Below are positions 6,634 to 14,005 of a stretch of 36,943 nucleotides of DNA, one piece after another. This DNA comes from SFEL01 sp964392455 (lineage in GTDB: Bacteria > Bacillota > Clostridia > Christensenellales > CAG-138): assembly GCA_964392455.1 (NCBI GenBank), contig CAYMPG010000017.1, positions 1 to 36,943 on the forward strand. Direction: 5' to 3'. Made by a program: the position numbers and the translations under genes. A model generated the notes under the pieces. The model was not told the DNA's origin and did not search any database. It saw only the letters and a program-made list of their open reading frames with translations. How positions within the stretch are numbered: position 1 is the first letter of the stretch; each line of letters opens with the position of its first letter.

Positions 6634-7830
6634 ATGAAAAAAACCCTTTTTAAAATAACCGCCCCTGTGCTGGCCATGGCCCTGCTGGTATCCGGCTGCG
6701 CCCAGCCTGTGGAAAGCACGCCCATAGACGTGACTGCCCCGGTGGACAGCCCTGCGGCAGAGTCCGCCCCCTCCCCCCTGCCGGAGGCAGATGGCGGGGA
6801 AATAAGCGAGGAGCTGCTGCTCCCTCAGGATCTGCCCGAGGAGGAGGCCATATACCGGCTAAGCTACACCCTGCCCAGCTTTGGCGTGCAGGCATCGGAC
6901 AATGCAGTTGCCGTATACCTTGATGAGCTGTATACACGGGTCACCTCAGAGCGTATGCCCTATGCAGACCCTGTGGATTCCCTGCCCTACACCTCTGTGA
7001 CCTACCGGCTGCAGCAGGCGGAGCTTCCCTCAGGCAGCTATACCAACCTTATCCTCACCGAGGAATACAGCTTTGGCGATGAGCAGGAGGCCCAGCAGGA
7101 GCTGCATATAATAGTCCTTGGCCCTGACGGAGGGGAATGCAGCCTTGGCGCAGTATCCGGCGCGTATTTCCCTGAGGACATGGCGGTGCAGCAGGTGCTG
7201 AACGTGGTGGCCTATCAGCCGGATGCATACTATGGCGACCTTACCCCGGATACCATACTTGCCGCCCTTGACCTTTACAATGGCTTTACCGTGGCAGATG
7301 AGGGATATACCCTCTTTATCCCTGCCGGCGCAATTGCCCCCGAGGAGCGGGGCACAATTGAAATAAGCTTCCCCCACCGTGCCCTTTACCCGGGCTTTGT
7401 TGGGGACGTAATTATGGAGGAGGACTATGCCGCCCTTCTGCCCGCCCTGTCTGCGGCTGCGGCAGCCTGCGGCCCGGAGTTCACCGGCTTCAGCGGCCCC
7501 CCCACAGGCCAGCTTGCCGAGGCAATTATGAATGAATACTTCCTTGCCCAGGGCGTGACCTCAGTATCCGCCGCCGATTATGCTGCCGCATACAGCGCCA
7601 TATTTGGCACCTCCATCGATGGGCAGCAGCTTACCCCCGCCCCCACCGGCCTGCCCTATTACGGCGTGCAGTGGGAGGACGCTTTCTCCGGGGAAAGCAC
7701 CCTCACCCTTAACGGCCAGCTCATGAGCGGCGAGCCGGGCAGCAGCGCCGCCGCCCCTGCCGCCGTGGTCTCTGCCACCCTCCACAGCACCGGCAGCGGC
7801 TGGGTGCTGGATGAGTTTGAAGTGATGTGA
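6634..7830 (+). CDS. Lipoprotein with a DUF3298/RsiV-like region
   Basis: 398-residue predicted lipoprotein: signal peptide with lipobox VSGC (Cys22), then an acidic Pro/Ala-rich linker (about 25-65). A region from about 70 to 260 (YTLPSFG, later DLYNGFTVADEGYTLFIP, then AIAPEERGTIEISFP) resembles the DUF3298 domain seen in anti-sigma factor RsiV and in cell-surface proteins. The last third is Ala/Gly-rich and unassigned. No transmembrane segment beyond the signal is seen, so it is not an RsiV-type anti-sigma factor itself. It lies between phage-derived genes but is on the opposite strand, with its own promoter, and ends 14 bp before repeat A4. Confidence 0.8.
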   Translation: MKKTLFKITAPVLAMALLVSGCAQPVESTPIDVTAPVDSPAAESAPSPLPEADGGEISEELLLPQDLPEEEAIYRLSYTLPSFGVQASDNAVAVYLDELYTRVTSERMPYADPVDSLPYTSVTYRLQQAELPSGSYTNLILTEEYSFGDEQEAQQELHIIVLGPDGGECSLGAVSGAYFPEDMAVQQVLNVVAYQPDAYYGDLTPDTILAALDLYNGFTVADEGYTLFIPAGAIAPEERGTIEISFPHRALYPGFVGDVIMEEDYAALLPALSAAAAACGPEFTGFSGPPTGQLAEAIMNEYFLAQGVTSVSAADYAAAYSAIFGTSIDGQQLTPAPTGLPYYGVQWEDAFSGESTLTLNGQLMSGEPGSSAAAPAAVVSATLHSTGSGWVLDEFEVM

Positions 7831-7843
7831 TGATGGAATTACT

Positions 7844-7970
7844 GGTACTTTCCTTAAAGGCGAGTGCCAGAGGATATGGCCCGGATAGATACATTTAAAT
7901 AAGCTGCTTTACAGCACCTTTCAAAAAAAGCTCCACTATGGGTGGAGCTTTTTTTGCGTGGGTGGGGATA
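7844..7970 (+). repeat. Family A repeat, copy A4; probable terminator of the lipoprotein gene
   Basis: Shortened copy: degenerate GGTACTTTCC...AGTGCC palindrome (7844-7867), core TTTAAATAAGCTGCTTTACA, then a strong hairpin AAAAAAGCTCCAC / GTGGAGCTTTTTTT (7924-7955). Same orientation as the preceding gene. Confidence 0.85.
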
Positions 7971-7984
7971 GGGATGAAGCCACC

Positions 7985-8249
7985 TTGGGATTGCCATTGT
8001 ATCCAATCAGGCTGCGGATAGCCACGCCTTTCCAAAGGATTAGCGGCAATCTGTACCCTTTCAGTTGTTAATTAAGAAAGGAAACAGGGATAAGTCGCTC
8101 CTTTCGCCTGACAACGTATTATCTTAACCCAACCCGCCACCCTTCAGGGTAGCTTTTGCCTGCGGCAATGTGCTGCCGCAGGTACGGATTGCCACAGAGC
8201 CTCAGGGCTGGCTCGCAATGACACTTTCAAGCAAATGTTCACTGCACTG
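7985..8249. repeat. Composite repeat, family B2
   Basis: No gene seen. Diverged copy of the B block: GGCAATCTGTACC, GGGATAAG, AACCCGCCACCCTT, AGCTTTTGCC. The module GGTACGGATTGCCAC...GGCTCGCAATGACACT follows, which recurs near 13612-13655. Blocks of the type GGCAATCC / CATTGCGAG are known as dispersed repeats in many bacteria. Confidence 0.6.
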
Positions 8250-8523
8250 ACTTAGGCTGCGGGTTGTTAAGGGGCTCAGCCCCTTAAACTCCAATCCGTT
8301 TTCGGCGGCATGTACGGCGAAAACGGAACAAAGCCGCAAGGCTTTGATTCCCTGCATGATTTGCCGCCCGGGAGAGCCCGCAGGCTCGAGAGGCAAATCA
8401 TGTAAAAGCCCCCGTAAGGGATTTAATCGCACATGGGCAAAGCCCTTGTGCGCCATCACGGAAAAGCCACAGCTTTTCCGTGACCCTCGCTCAAAATCCA
8501 CAAGATTTTGAGCGAAACCATCC
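8250..8523. repeat. Family C hairpin-array repeat, copy C2
   Basis: Series of near-perfect hairpins: TTAAGGGGC/GCCCCTTAA (8268-8287), CCGTTTTCG...CGAAAACGG, GATTTGCC...GGCAAATC, CGGAAAAGC...GCTTTTCCG (8459-8480) and CTCAAAATC...GATTTTGAG (8491-8514). It abuts the stop codon of the small gene at 8524. Same order of modules as C3. Confidence 0.8.
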
Positions 8524-8670
8524 CTACAGGTCATCCGCATCCTGCACAGGCCCCGGGTCGGCAGGGTCGTTATAGGTGCCGGTGTAGCTGCCCTCCACGT
8601 CAGAGGGTATTCTGCTGCGCTGCCCCCTGAGGGTGCGGGCAAGCTCTTCAAAGTTTTTACGTTCGTCCAT
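8524..8670 (-). CDS. Small phage-island protein, 48 residues
   Basis: 48-residue hydrophilic protein (start MDERKNFEELARTLRGQRSR; acidic end PADPGPVQDADDL). The start at 8670 is fixed by AAAAAAGGAGG about 8 bp upstream. It lies 28 bp after the portal gene on the same strand, surely cotranscribed. In phage operons this position is often held by a small head-associated or scaffold-like protein, but no family is recognised. It is the last gene of the packaging fragment; repeat C2 begins at its stop codon where capsid genes would be expected. Confidence 0.75.
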   Translation of the reverse strand: MDERKNFEELARTLRGQRSRIPSDVEGSYTGTYNDPADPGPVQDADDL

Positions 8671-8698
8671 ATTGCAATGGCCTCCTTTTTTGTGCTTA

Positions 8699-10336
8699 TT
8701 ATGCACCGGCCTCAGCCTTTTTACCCGCCAGCTCATCTGCAATGGGAGTATCAGCGGGCTGCTCCTGCTTTTCCTCCCCGGCTGCGGCCTGCTCCCGCTC
8801 CCTTTCCGCCTTTGCCTGCTCCAGCTTTTTTTCCATAAGGCTCTGCACCTGCTCCTTGCCGTCAAAGCGCATCATTTCCAGGGCCACGTCTGCGGTTATC
8901 ATGCCGGCCTTGAGCATGGTGAGCATAAGCTCATTATGTGCGGTGACGGAAAAGCGGTTTTCCCGCTGCACCTTTACTGATACCGCAAACTCTATTGGCA
9001 GCTCATTGCCCAGCTCGGACAGGGCCACAAGGCTGCTGCGACTGAACCGGCCCCTGCCCCCCTTCAGCCTTACGCTGCGGGGAAATACGGAAAACTCCCG
9101 CTCTATCTCTATCTCCTGCCGCACCGCCTGCTCAAAGGCCTCATGTATGGAGCGGGCCGCCATGCGGCTGCGCTTGCTGCTCATCTCCTGCAATGCGGCT
9201 ATGGCGGAGGCCGCGGTCACGCCGCCCGAGGCCATGCCACGGGAAAAGTCATTTGCGCCGGATTCCTCCTTGATGCCGTTTCGCATGGAGCGGATGTATT
9301 CCAGTATGTAGCCGGGCAGGGGCGCAGTGGAAAACCAGGTGACGCCATTCAGGTTTTCTCCCCGGTGAACCTCCTTTGACCAATCCCTCAGATCATCCAC
9401 ATCAAAGCCGGATGCCCCTGTGACCAGCAGCTTATTGTGGCTTGCCATAAGGGCATTTTTCAGCACGATCTGGTCCAGCTTATCGGAATAGAGCTGCTGA
9501 TTTTCAAACATATCCACCAGGCCAAACCCAAGGCAGCTTCCCCGCCTGGGATACAGGGGGGTCACGATAAAGGGATATTCACCGTGCCTGTAGCAGCCCT
9601 GGGGCTTGGTGCTGCGGCTGTCCTCCAGCAGCACGCCGCCAGCCAGCTTTTTCATGTGAATGGAAAATGCGCCGGTGTCAGGGTCGTACTCCCGCTGCCA
9701 GCATTCTATGAGCATTATGCTGTCCCCATCGGAAACGGAAAGCAGGCTGTCCCTTACAGGCTCAAGGAGCAGGCTGTCAGAATCCATATCCCGCTCCTGC
9801 TGGGGGTACCGCTGCCTGAACCATTCCCTTGGGTGGGCTGCAAACTTGAACACCGCCCTGCTGTCGCCAATGTCGGCGCACAGCGGGTCAAACATTATGC
9901 TGCCCGGATCCACCTGCCTGAGAAATGCGCCGCCCATGCCGCCATTGAGCCCCGGGTCAAAGCCCACCTCCTGCACCATGTAGCCACCCACCAGCAAATC
10001 GTGGGTCAGCCTGGAATACTCCCGCTGATAGCCTGTGCGGGTGTGGTTTTCCTCTATTGCCCCGGTAAGCAGCTCCGCCGCCTCGGCGTATTCAGGGCTG
10101 TCCGCCGTTATTATGGCCTGAGGGTATTGGTCCATAAGGTCTGCCCGCACGTTTTCTATGGTGGATTGTATTATGGGTGTTACCGGCCGTGGCTCGCCCG
10201 GGTCTCCCTCCGGCACATCGTGCCAGTGGTCCCCACGGTACATCCGCTCGCACCGCTCCAGCCGCTGCCACTCCCGGGCATAGGCGCTGCGGTACTCGTC
10301 AAAGAGTGCGTAGATGCTTTGAAGTTTAATGTCCAT
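8699..10336 (-). CDS. Phage portal protein (P22-like)
   Basis: 545-residue portal protein. In a phage it forms the dodecameric ring at the capsid vertex through which DNA is packaged by TerL. N-terminal YRSAYAREWQRLERCERMYRGD and PIIQSTIENVRADLMDQYPQ are typical of the P22-gp1-like/clostridial portal family. The middle (GYMVQEVGFDP, VDPGSIMFDP, ECWQRE, YPRRGSCLGFGLVD) matches the core wing/stem region. The C-terminal 60 residues form a Glu/Lys/Ala-rich coiled-coil tail. The length is normal and the frame is intact. TerL lies upstream on the same strand, but 586 bp of repeats separate them, where a gap near zero would be usual. No capsid or protease gene follows. Confidence 0.88.
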   Translation of the reverse strand: MDIKLQSIYALFDEYRSAYAREWQRLERCERMYRGDHWHDVPEGDPGEPRPVTPIIQSTIENVRADLMDQYPQAIITADSPEYAEAAELLTGAIEENHTRTGYQREYSRLTHDLLVGGYMVQEVGFDPGLNGGMGGAFLRQVDPGSIMFDPLCADIGDSRAVFKFAAHPREWFRQRYPQQERDMDSDSLLLEPVRDSLLSVSDGDSIMLIECWQREYDPDTGAFSIHMKKLAGGVLLEDSRSTKPQGCYRHGEYPFIVTPLYPRRGSCLGFGLVDMFENQQLYSDKLDQIVLKNALMASHNKLLVTGASGFDVDDLRDWSKEVHRGENLNGVTWFSTAPLPGYILEYIRSMRNGIKEESGANDFSRGMASGGVTAASAIAALQEMSSKRSRMAARSIHEAFEQAVRQEIEIEREFSVFPRSVRLKGGRGRFSRSSLVALSELGNELPIEFAVSVKVQRENRFSVTAHNELMLTMLKAGMITADVALEMMRFDGKEQVQSLMEKKLEQAKAEREREQAAAGEEKQEQPADTPIADELAGKKAEAGA

Positions 10337-10394
10337 TTTTGTCCTCCTGTGTTGTTTGTATTGTGGTTTTTGTTTGGTGATGTTATTGCAGGGG

Positions 10395-10760
10395 GCGCTA
10401 TGTACAGGCCTGGTGTGTAAGGGGAGGCGGCAAATGTCATTTGCCGGTGGGTCTGTAAAGATAGGGATTTACAAATACAGCATCTTTTTTCCCATCTGCA
10501 CCTGCTCAAAGGTGTCATTGCGAGCCATCCCGGAGAATGGCGTGGCAATCCGTACCTTTACAGCTGTTAATAAGGGGGTAATGAGAGGTGGGCATATTTA
10601 TCCGCTTGGCATGAGATTATCTGAACCCAGCCTCCACCCTTTTCAGGTACTTTTTCCTGCGGGAAAAAGGGGCGTCCTGCCGAAGCACCGGCGGCTCGTA
10701 CTTCCTGTCCATCTTCCGTGGAGGGTCGTGTGTCCACCCAAACCTTTATCCTCCCCCCCC
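10395..10760. repeat. Repeat-filled gap between terL and portal genes (family B3, module D, minisatellite relic)
   Basis: Contains TGTGTAAGGGGAGGCGGC with a hairpin (GGCAAATG / CATTTGCC, 10429-10445). A B block from CATTGCGAGCC through GGCAATCCGTACC to a TTTTTCC/GGAAAAA hairpin follows (about 10508-10672). One inverted minisatellite unit (10690-10717) and an inverted A tail (CCACCCAAACC) close it. No gene is visible. Confidence 0.7.
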
Positions 10761-10916
10761 ACCCAAAGCAAAAAGCCTCATCCGTTATGAGGCTTTTTGG
10801 AAAGTGCTGTAAAGTAACTTATTTAGTTATAATCAACCAAAACCCTATCCTTTGGTACTTTCCTTTAAGGAAAGTACGATTCTTTGGTTCTTTCTTTTAA
10901 AGAAAGAACCATAACC
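10757..10916 (-). repeat. Family A repeat, copy A5; probable terminator of terL
   Basis: Minus orientation, starting 7 bp after the terL stop: GGTTCTTTC...GAAAGAACC (10886-10910), GTACTTTCC...GGAAAGTAC (10856-10877), core, then hairpin AAAAAGCCTCAT / ATGAGGCTTTTT (10769-10798). As a terminator it would cut transcription between terL and the portal gene. Confidence 0.85.
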
Positions 10917-10922
10917 CTCTCC

Positions 10923-12266
10923 CTACTTCGCTAGAAACCCCGGGTCGCCCCTGTCCTCGCAGCTCAGCGGATCGTACCGGGGGCCGGTGCGGGGTGCGGG
11001 CTCGGCTCCCGGCGCAGGCCGGGACATAAGCGCATAGCGCAGCGACTCAGGCGCATGATCCTCACCATCCCCTGCATCCTCCCTGTTTACGCTGTCAAAT
11101 ACCAGGCCGGGGAGGGTGCGTATCAGGTTTTCGCAGGTGCTGAATATTTTAAGCCGGGGCTGCCCATCCGGTGCGTCCGCAAGATAGCTCCTTACCCGCT
11201 GCCAGCCTGCAATGCGGGAATTATCCGCAGGGGTCAATGGCACCCCTGCCAGAGCGAACAGCTCCGCTATGCTTTCCCCCTCAAAGCCGCCGCAGCTTTT
11301 CAGCACCGCCCCCCGCTTTTGCCACATATCCGGCGACGCCACAGTATAGGCAATGCTTTCCCCTGCACTGAGCTCCCGTATCTTTTCCGCCACCTGGTCT
11401 GCCCGGGTGTACCTTATATACAGCTCCCTGTAGGTATACACCCGCCCCTCCCCATCCACCCCGTGCCACAGCACGGCGCAGGGGTCATTATACCCCCAGT
11501 CTATTGAGCGGAACCTGCGCCACCAGCCGGGCAGCTCGAAGGGCTGTATCACATGCCTTTTCCGGGAAAATTCCCGGAAAAACTGCCCCGCCAGCACGTC
11601 CCAGTCCCCATCAAGGTATGCCCGGCGCAGCTCCTCAGGCAGGTTTTCCAGCTGCCTGAGGTACTCCGGGTCTGCCGTGATAAGTGCCGGATTGTCATAC
11701 ACCCTTGCGGGAATGAATACATAATCCTCCGGCCGCTCCCCCGCCCTGTACAGCCTGTCGATAAACAGTCGCTTTACCCACCCGTGGCCCACGCCGCCGG
11801 GATTGCAGGTGTAATACATTCGGGGAGAAAAGTCCCGTCTGGTGGTGCGGTTGCAGGTGGTGAGAAACTGCATCTGCTCCTCGGTAAAGTGGGTGGCCTC
11901 CTCCAGCCCTATCACCTCGTATTCCTGCCCCTGGTACTGGTATACGTCATTGGCGCTGTCGCAGTACCCAAGGCGTATGCGGCTGCCGTTTGGAAAGCGA
12001 AAGACTCGCTCCGCAGCGCTGTATTGCGCCACGCCCTTCAGCTCCTTCAGCAGCGGTATCACGTGGTTTTCCCTGAGCTCCGGCAGAGTGCGCCTCAGCA
12101 GCAGCACATTCAGCCCCGGATAGGCCAGGCACAGCAGCACCAGCTTGCGCCGCATTGCCCAGCTCTTTCCTCCGCCCCTTGCCCCGCCGTAGGCCGTATG
12201 CCTTGCCCCGGAGCAGAAAAATTCGGCCTGCCTGGGATTGGGCAGACCCTTTAAGCGCAGTATCAA
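10923..12266 (-). CDS. Phage terminase large subunit
   Basis: 447-residue DNA-packaging motor: N-terminal ATPase with Walker A GGARGGGKS (27-35), Walker B VIGLEEAT (118-125) and coupling motif TCNPGG (153-158). The C-terminal RNase H-like nuclease begins RSIDWGYND (253-261; Asp256 is the likely metal ligand), with a second acidic site near SPDMWQKRG. All motor residues are present, so it could be functional. The start is TTG 12264-12266, the first in-frame start after a TGA; AGGAGG lies 12 bp upstream, a long spacing. No terminase small subunit gene precedes it. Upstream are a near-consensus promoter and an immediate terminator hairpin (see findings). Confidence 0.92.
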   Translation of the reverse strand: MILRLKGLPNPRQAEFFCSGARHTAYGGARGGGKSWAMRRKLVLLCLAYPGLNVLLLRRTLPELRENHVIPLLKELKGVAQYSAAERVFRFPNGSRIRLGYCDSANDVYQYQGQEYEVIGLEEATHFTEEQMQFLTTCNRTTRRDFSPRMYYTCNPGGVGHGWVKRLFIDRLYRAGERPEDYVFIPARVYDNPALITADPEYLRQLENLPEELRRAYLDGDWDVLAGQFFREFSRKRHVIQPFELPGWWRRFRSIDWGYNDPCAVLWHGVDGEGRVYTYRELYIRYTRADQVAEKIRELSAGESIAYTVASPDMWQKRGAVLKSCGGFEGESIAELFALAGVPLTPADNSRIAGWQRVRSYLADAPDGQPRLKIFSTCENLIRTLPGLVFDSVNREDAGDGEDHAPESLRYALMSRPAPGAEPAPRTGPRYDPLSCEDRGDPGFLAK

Positions 12267-12288
12267 TTTTTTTCACAGCCTCCTTTCC

Positions 12289-12326
12289 AAAAATAAATAC
12301 GGAAGCAGCCCTGTGGCTCCTTCCGT
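12289..12326 (-). terminator. Terminator hairpin in the terL leader
   Basis: On the minus strand the stem ACGGAAG-GAGCC / GGCTG-CTTCCGT (12299-12326; one mismatch, 4-nt loop) is followed directly by ATTTATTTTT. It lies about 12 nt after the predicted transcription start and before the terL ribosome binding site, so it would block terL unless read through. Confidence 0.75.
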
Positions 12327-12344
12327 CAGTTTCTCACCATAAGA

Positions 12345-12373
12345 ATTATACCCCGGCACAGCCGGCCTTTCAA
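12345..12373 (-). promoter_or_regulatory. Putative late promoter of terL
   Basis: Minus strand TTGAAA (12368-12373), 17 bp, TATAAT (12345-12350): near-perfect sigma-A promoter. The spacer contains a perfect inverted repeat CCGGC-TGT-GCCGG (12353-12365), a candidate operator or antiterminator loading site. Confidence 0.8.
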
Positions 12374-12460
12374 GCGCGGTTTTTCTGCGCCTTTTCTGCG
12401 CCCATTATGCACCGGGAATATGGCAGATACCGTTTTCGGTACTTACGACGTTTTTAGATG

Positions 12461-12489
12461 TTGACCCTCCTTTGAAAAAAACGTATCAT
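12461..12489 (+). promoter_or_regulatory. Promoter of the phage regulator gene
   Basis: TTGACC (12461-12466), 17 bp, TATCAT (12484-12489). It diverges from the terL promoter, about 90 bp away. Confidence 0.75.
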
Positions 12490-12503
12490 CTATGTACGCC
12501 ATC

Positions 12504-12515
12504 GAACATTTGTTC
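12504..12515 (+). promoter_or_regulatory. LexA-type (SOS) box
   Basis: GAACATTTGTTC is an exact match to the Gram-positive LexA/DinR core GAAC-N4-GTTC, centred about 20 bp downstream of the -10 where a bound repressor would block transcription. A direct repeat of its centre (ACATTTG) occurs 18 bp further on (12524-12530). Confidence 0.65.
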
Positions 12516-12553
12516 TGCACAAAACATTTGAACGAAGGAGGATACCTTATCCT

Positions 12554-13081
12554 ATGAATATCCACAGTGAAACCGAAAACCATATGCTATCCGAGTACGC
12601 CTACAATCAGTACTATGGGGATGGGGCCATGACCCGCAATGCGGCCCAGGCGGCGTATGCTGCCACGGAAAAGCGGCTTTACGCCCTGCCCATACTGAGG
12701 GAGCGCATCGAGGACAACAGGGAGGAGCTTACCGAGCTTGAGAGCCTTGGCACAGAGGCACTGCGGCACCATTCCTCATCCCTTGTGCGGCTCATACGGC
12801 CCGGCATGAGGCTCACCCCCGAGGAGGTACATTCTGCCCAGATGGCAGAGCTTCGCGCCCGCCTTGCGGCGGACGAGCGGGAGGTGCGAAAGCTGCAAAA
12901 TGCCCTCCATTCCGTGGCGGAGGATCCCTATTACCTTACGCTGGAGCTTAAATACTTTAATGGCGTTAAGGATGCGGATGCCGCCACCCGCCTCCGCTGC
13001 GACCCCGCCACCGTTCGCCGCAACCGCAATCGCCTGGTCAAGCGCCTGGCCCTCAGGCTGTATGGGGTGGATTGTATTTAA
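12554..13081 (+). CDS. Phage late transcription regulator, RinA/ArpU-like (sigma-like HTH)
   Basis: 175 residues. The C-terminal part (about 120-170) reads as a sigma-70 region 4-like helix-turn-helix: YYLTLELKYFNGVKDADAA, then TRLRCDPATVRRNRNRLVKR. This is the architecture of RinA/ArpU-type late regulators of Gram-positive phages, which switch on terminase and structural genes. The middle is a long charged coiled coil (about 45-118). N-terminal function is unclear. The start at 12554 has GGAGG 12 bp upstream. The small perfect hairpin GGATA-CCT-TATCC (12540-12552) lies between the two and may limit translation. It is divergent from terL and has a LexA-type box. Family placement is by pattern only. 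Confidence 0.72.
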   Translation: MNIHSETENHMLSEYAYNQYYGDGAMTRNAAQAAYAATEKRLYALPILRERIEDNREELTELESLGTEALRHHSSSLVRLIRPGMRLTPEEVHSAQMAELRARLAADEREVRKLQNALHSVAEDPYYLTLELKYFNGVKDADAATRLRCDPATVRRNRNRLVKRLALRLYGVDCI

Positions 13082-13092
13082 GGGGGAGGATT

Positions 13093-13305
13093 ATTGTTCT
13101 TTTCTTTGGTATTGTTCTTTTCTTTAAAAGAAAAGAACCAAAAGAAGCGTTCTTTCTTTAAAAGAAAGAACCAAAGAATCGTACTTTCCTTAAAGGAAAG
13201 TACCAAAGGATATAGTTTGAGAGGACAATATTAAATAAGCAGCTTTACATCATTGTTCCAAAAAGGCCCATGACGAATGGGCCTTTTTGCGTAGGTGGGA
13301 ATACG
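13093..13305 (+). repeat. Family A repeat, copy A6 (three stacked palindromes); probable terminator of the regulator gene
   Basis: Most complete simple copy: perfect palindromes at 13114-13138, 13149-13171 and 13181-13203, each separated by CAAAAGAAGC- or CAAAGAATC-type linkers. AAAGGATATAGTTTGAGAGG and the core follow, then the hairpin AAAAAGGCCCAT / ATGGGCCTTTTT (13260-13287). It starts 12 bp after the regulator stop codon, same strand. Confidence 0.88.
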
Positions 13306-13317
13306 AAAACAGCATTC

Positions 13318-13665
13318 GTTAGGACGCCCGCTTTTGCCGTAAGGCAAAAGCTACATACCAGCAAACCACCCCAAAAGGCCAATAGCGCCACCCCGGGCGT
13401 GGCGACTGCGCTTGCAAAGGAGCAGCCCGGGGCAAGCGAAGCCTTTTGGGGTAGAGGAGGAGCGACGGAGCGTGTGAGAAGTCATATCCAACGGATATGG
13501 CTGCGAACAAAGCGTAGTCCGCGACGACGAGGCGGGTGGGATTAGATAATCCCATGCCAAGCGAACAAAGACGCTTATCCCCTCTTGCCCTCTTATTAAC
13601 AATTGTAAAAGGTACGGATTGCCACGCCAGCCTGCGGGCTGGCTCGCAATGACACTTCCCGGCCA
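13318..13665. repeat. Composite repeat, family B4 (inverted)
   Basis: No gene seen. GCTTTTGCC / GGCAAAAGC hairpin (13329-13350), then an inverted B block: GGCGGGTGGGATTAGATAATCC, CGCTTATCCC, CTTATTAAC, GGTACGGATTGCCAC, CAGCCTGCGGGCTG (hairpin) and CGCAATGACACT. Confidence 0.65.
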
Positions 13666-13672
13666 ATGTTTC

Positions 13673-13985
13673 ACTGCACTAACTTTGGCTGTGGGCTGTT
13701 AAGGGGCTCAGCCCCTTAAAGTCCAATCCGCATTTGCTGACAAATGCGGAACCATCCCCTAAGGGATAATCGCTCAAAATCCAAAGCGAAGCGGCGATTT
13801 TGCGAAAGCCGAAGGCATTTGCCGCCCGGTAAACTCCCGCAGGGTTTATAAGCAAATCACGTCAAAGCCCCGTAAGGGTTCTAATCGCCGCCTTGCGTAA
13901 GCAATGCGGCGTATATCGCAGAAATGCTATAAGCATTTCTGCGAAACCCTCGCTCAAAATCCATAAGATTTTGAGCGAAAAGGGG
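13673..13985. repeat. Family C hairpin-array repeat, copy C3 (longest)
   Basis: At least six different near-perfect hairpins in about 300 bp: TTAAGGGGC/GCCCCTTAA (13699-13719), CCGCATTTG/CAAATGCGG (13728-13749), GCCGC.. and CCC-TAA-GGG types, CGCAGAAATGC/GCATTTCTGCG (13917-13943) and CGCTCAAAATC/GATTTTGAGCG (13951-13977). It ends 20 bp before the addA stop codon. Confidence 0.82.
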
Positions 13986-14005
13986 GACACACTCCCCCGC
14001 TCCCC

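Noticed and set aside
9437..10420. Long plus-strand open frame opposite the portal gene
   Set aside because: Antisense shadow of the portal gene, ends in repeat DNA, no ribosome binding site.
12264..12276. Frameshift at the A7 run at the terL start
   Set aside because: A GTG just before the run could start another frame that slips into terL, but it is only 2 bp from AGGAGG; the TTG start is simpler.
13114..13171. GTTC...GAAC palindromes of family A as LexA sites
   Set aside because: The half-sites are in the opposite order (GTTC-N-GAAC) with long centres, unlike GAAC-N4-GTTC; they are repeat hairpins.
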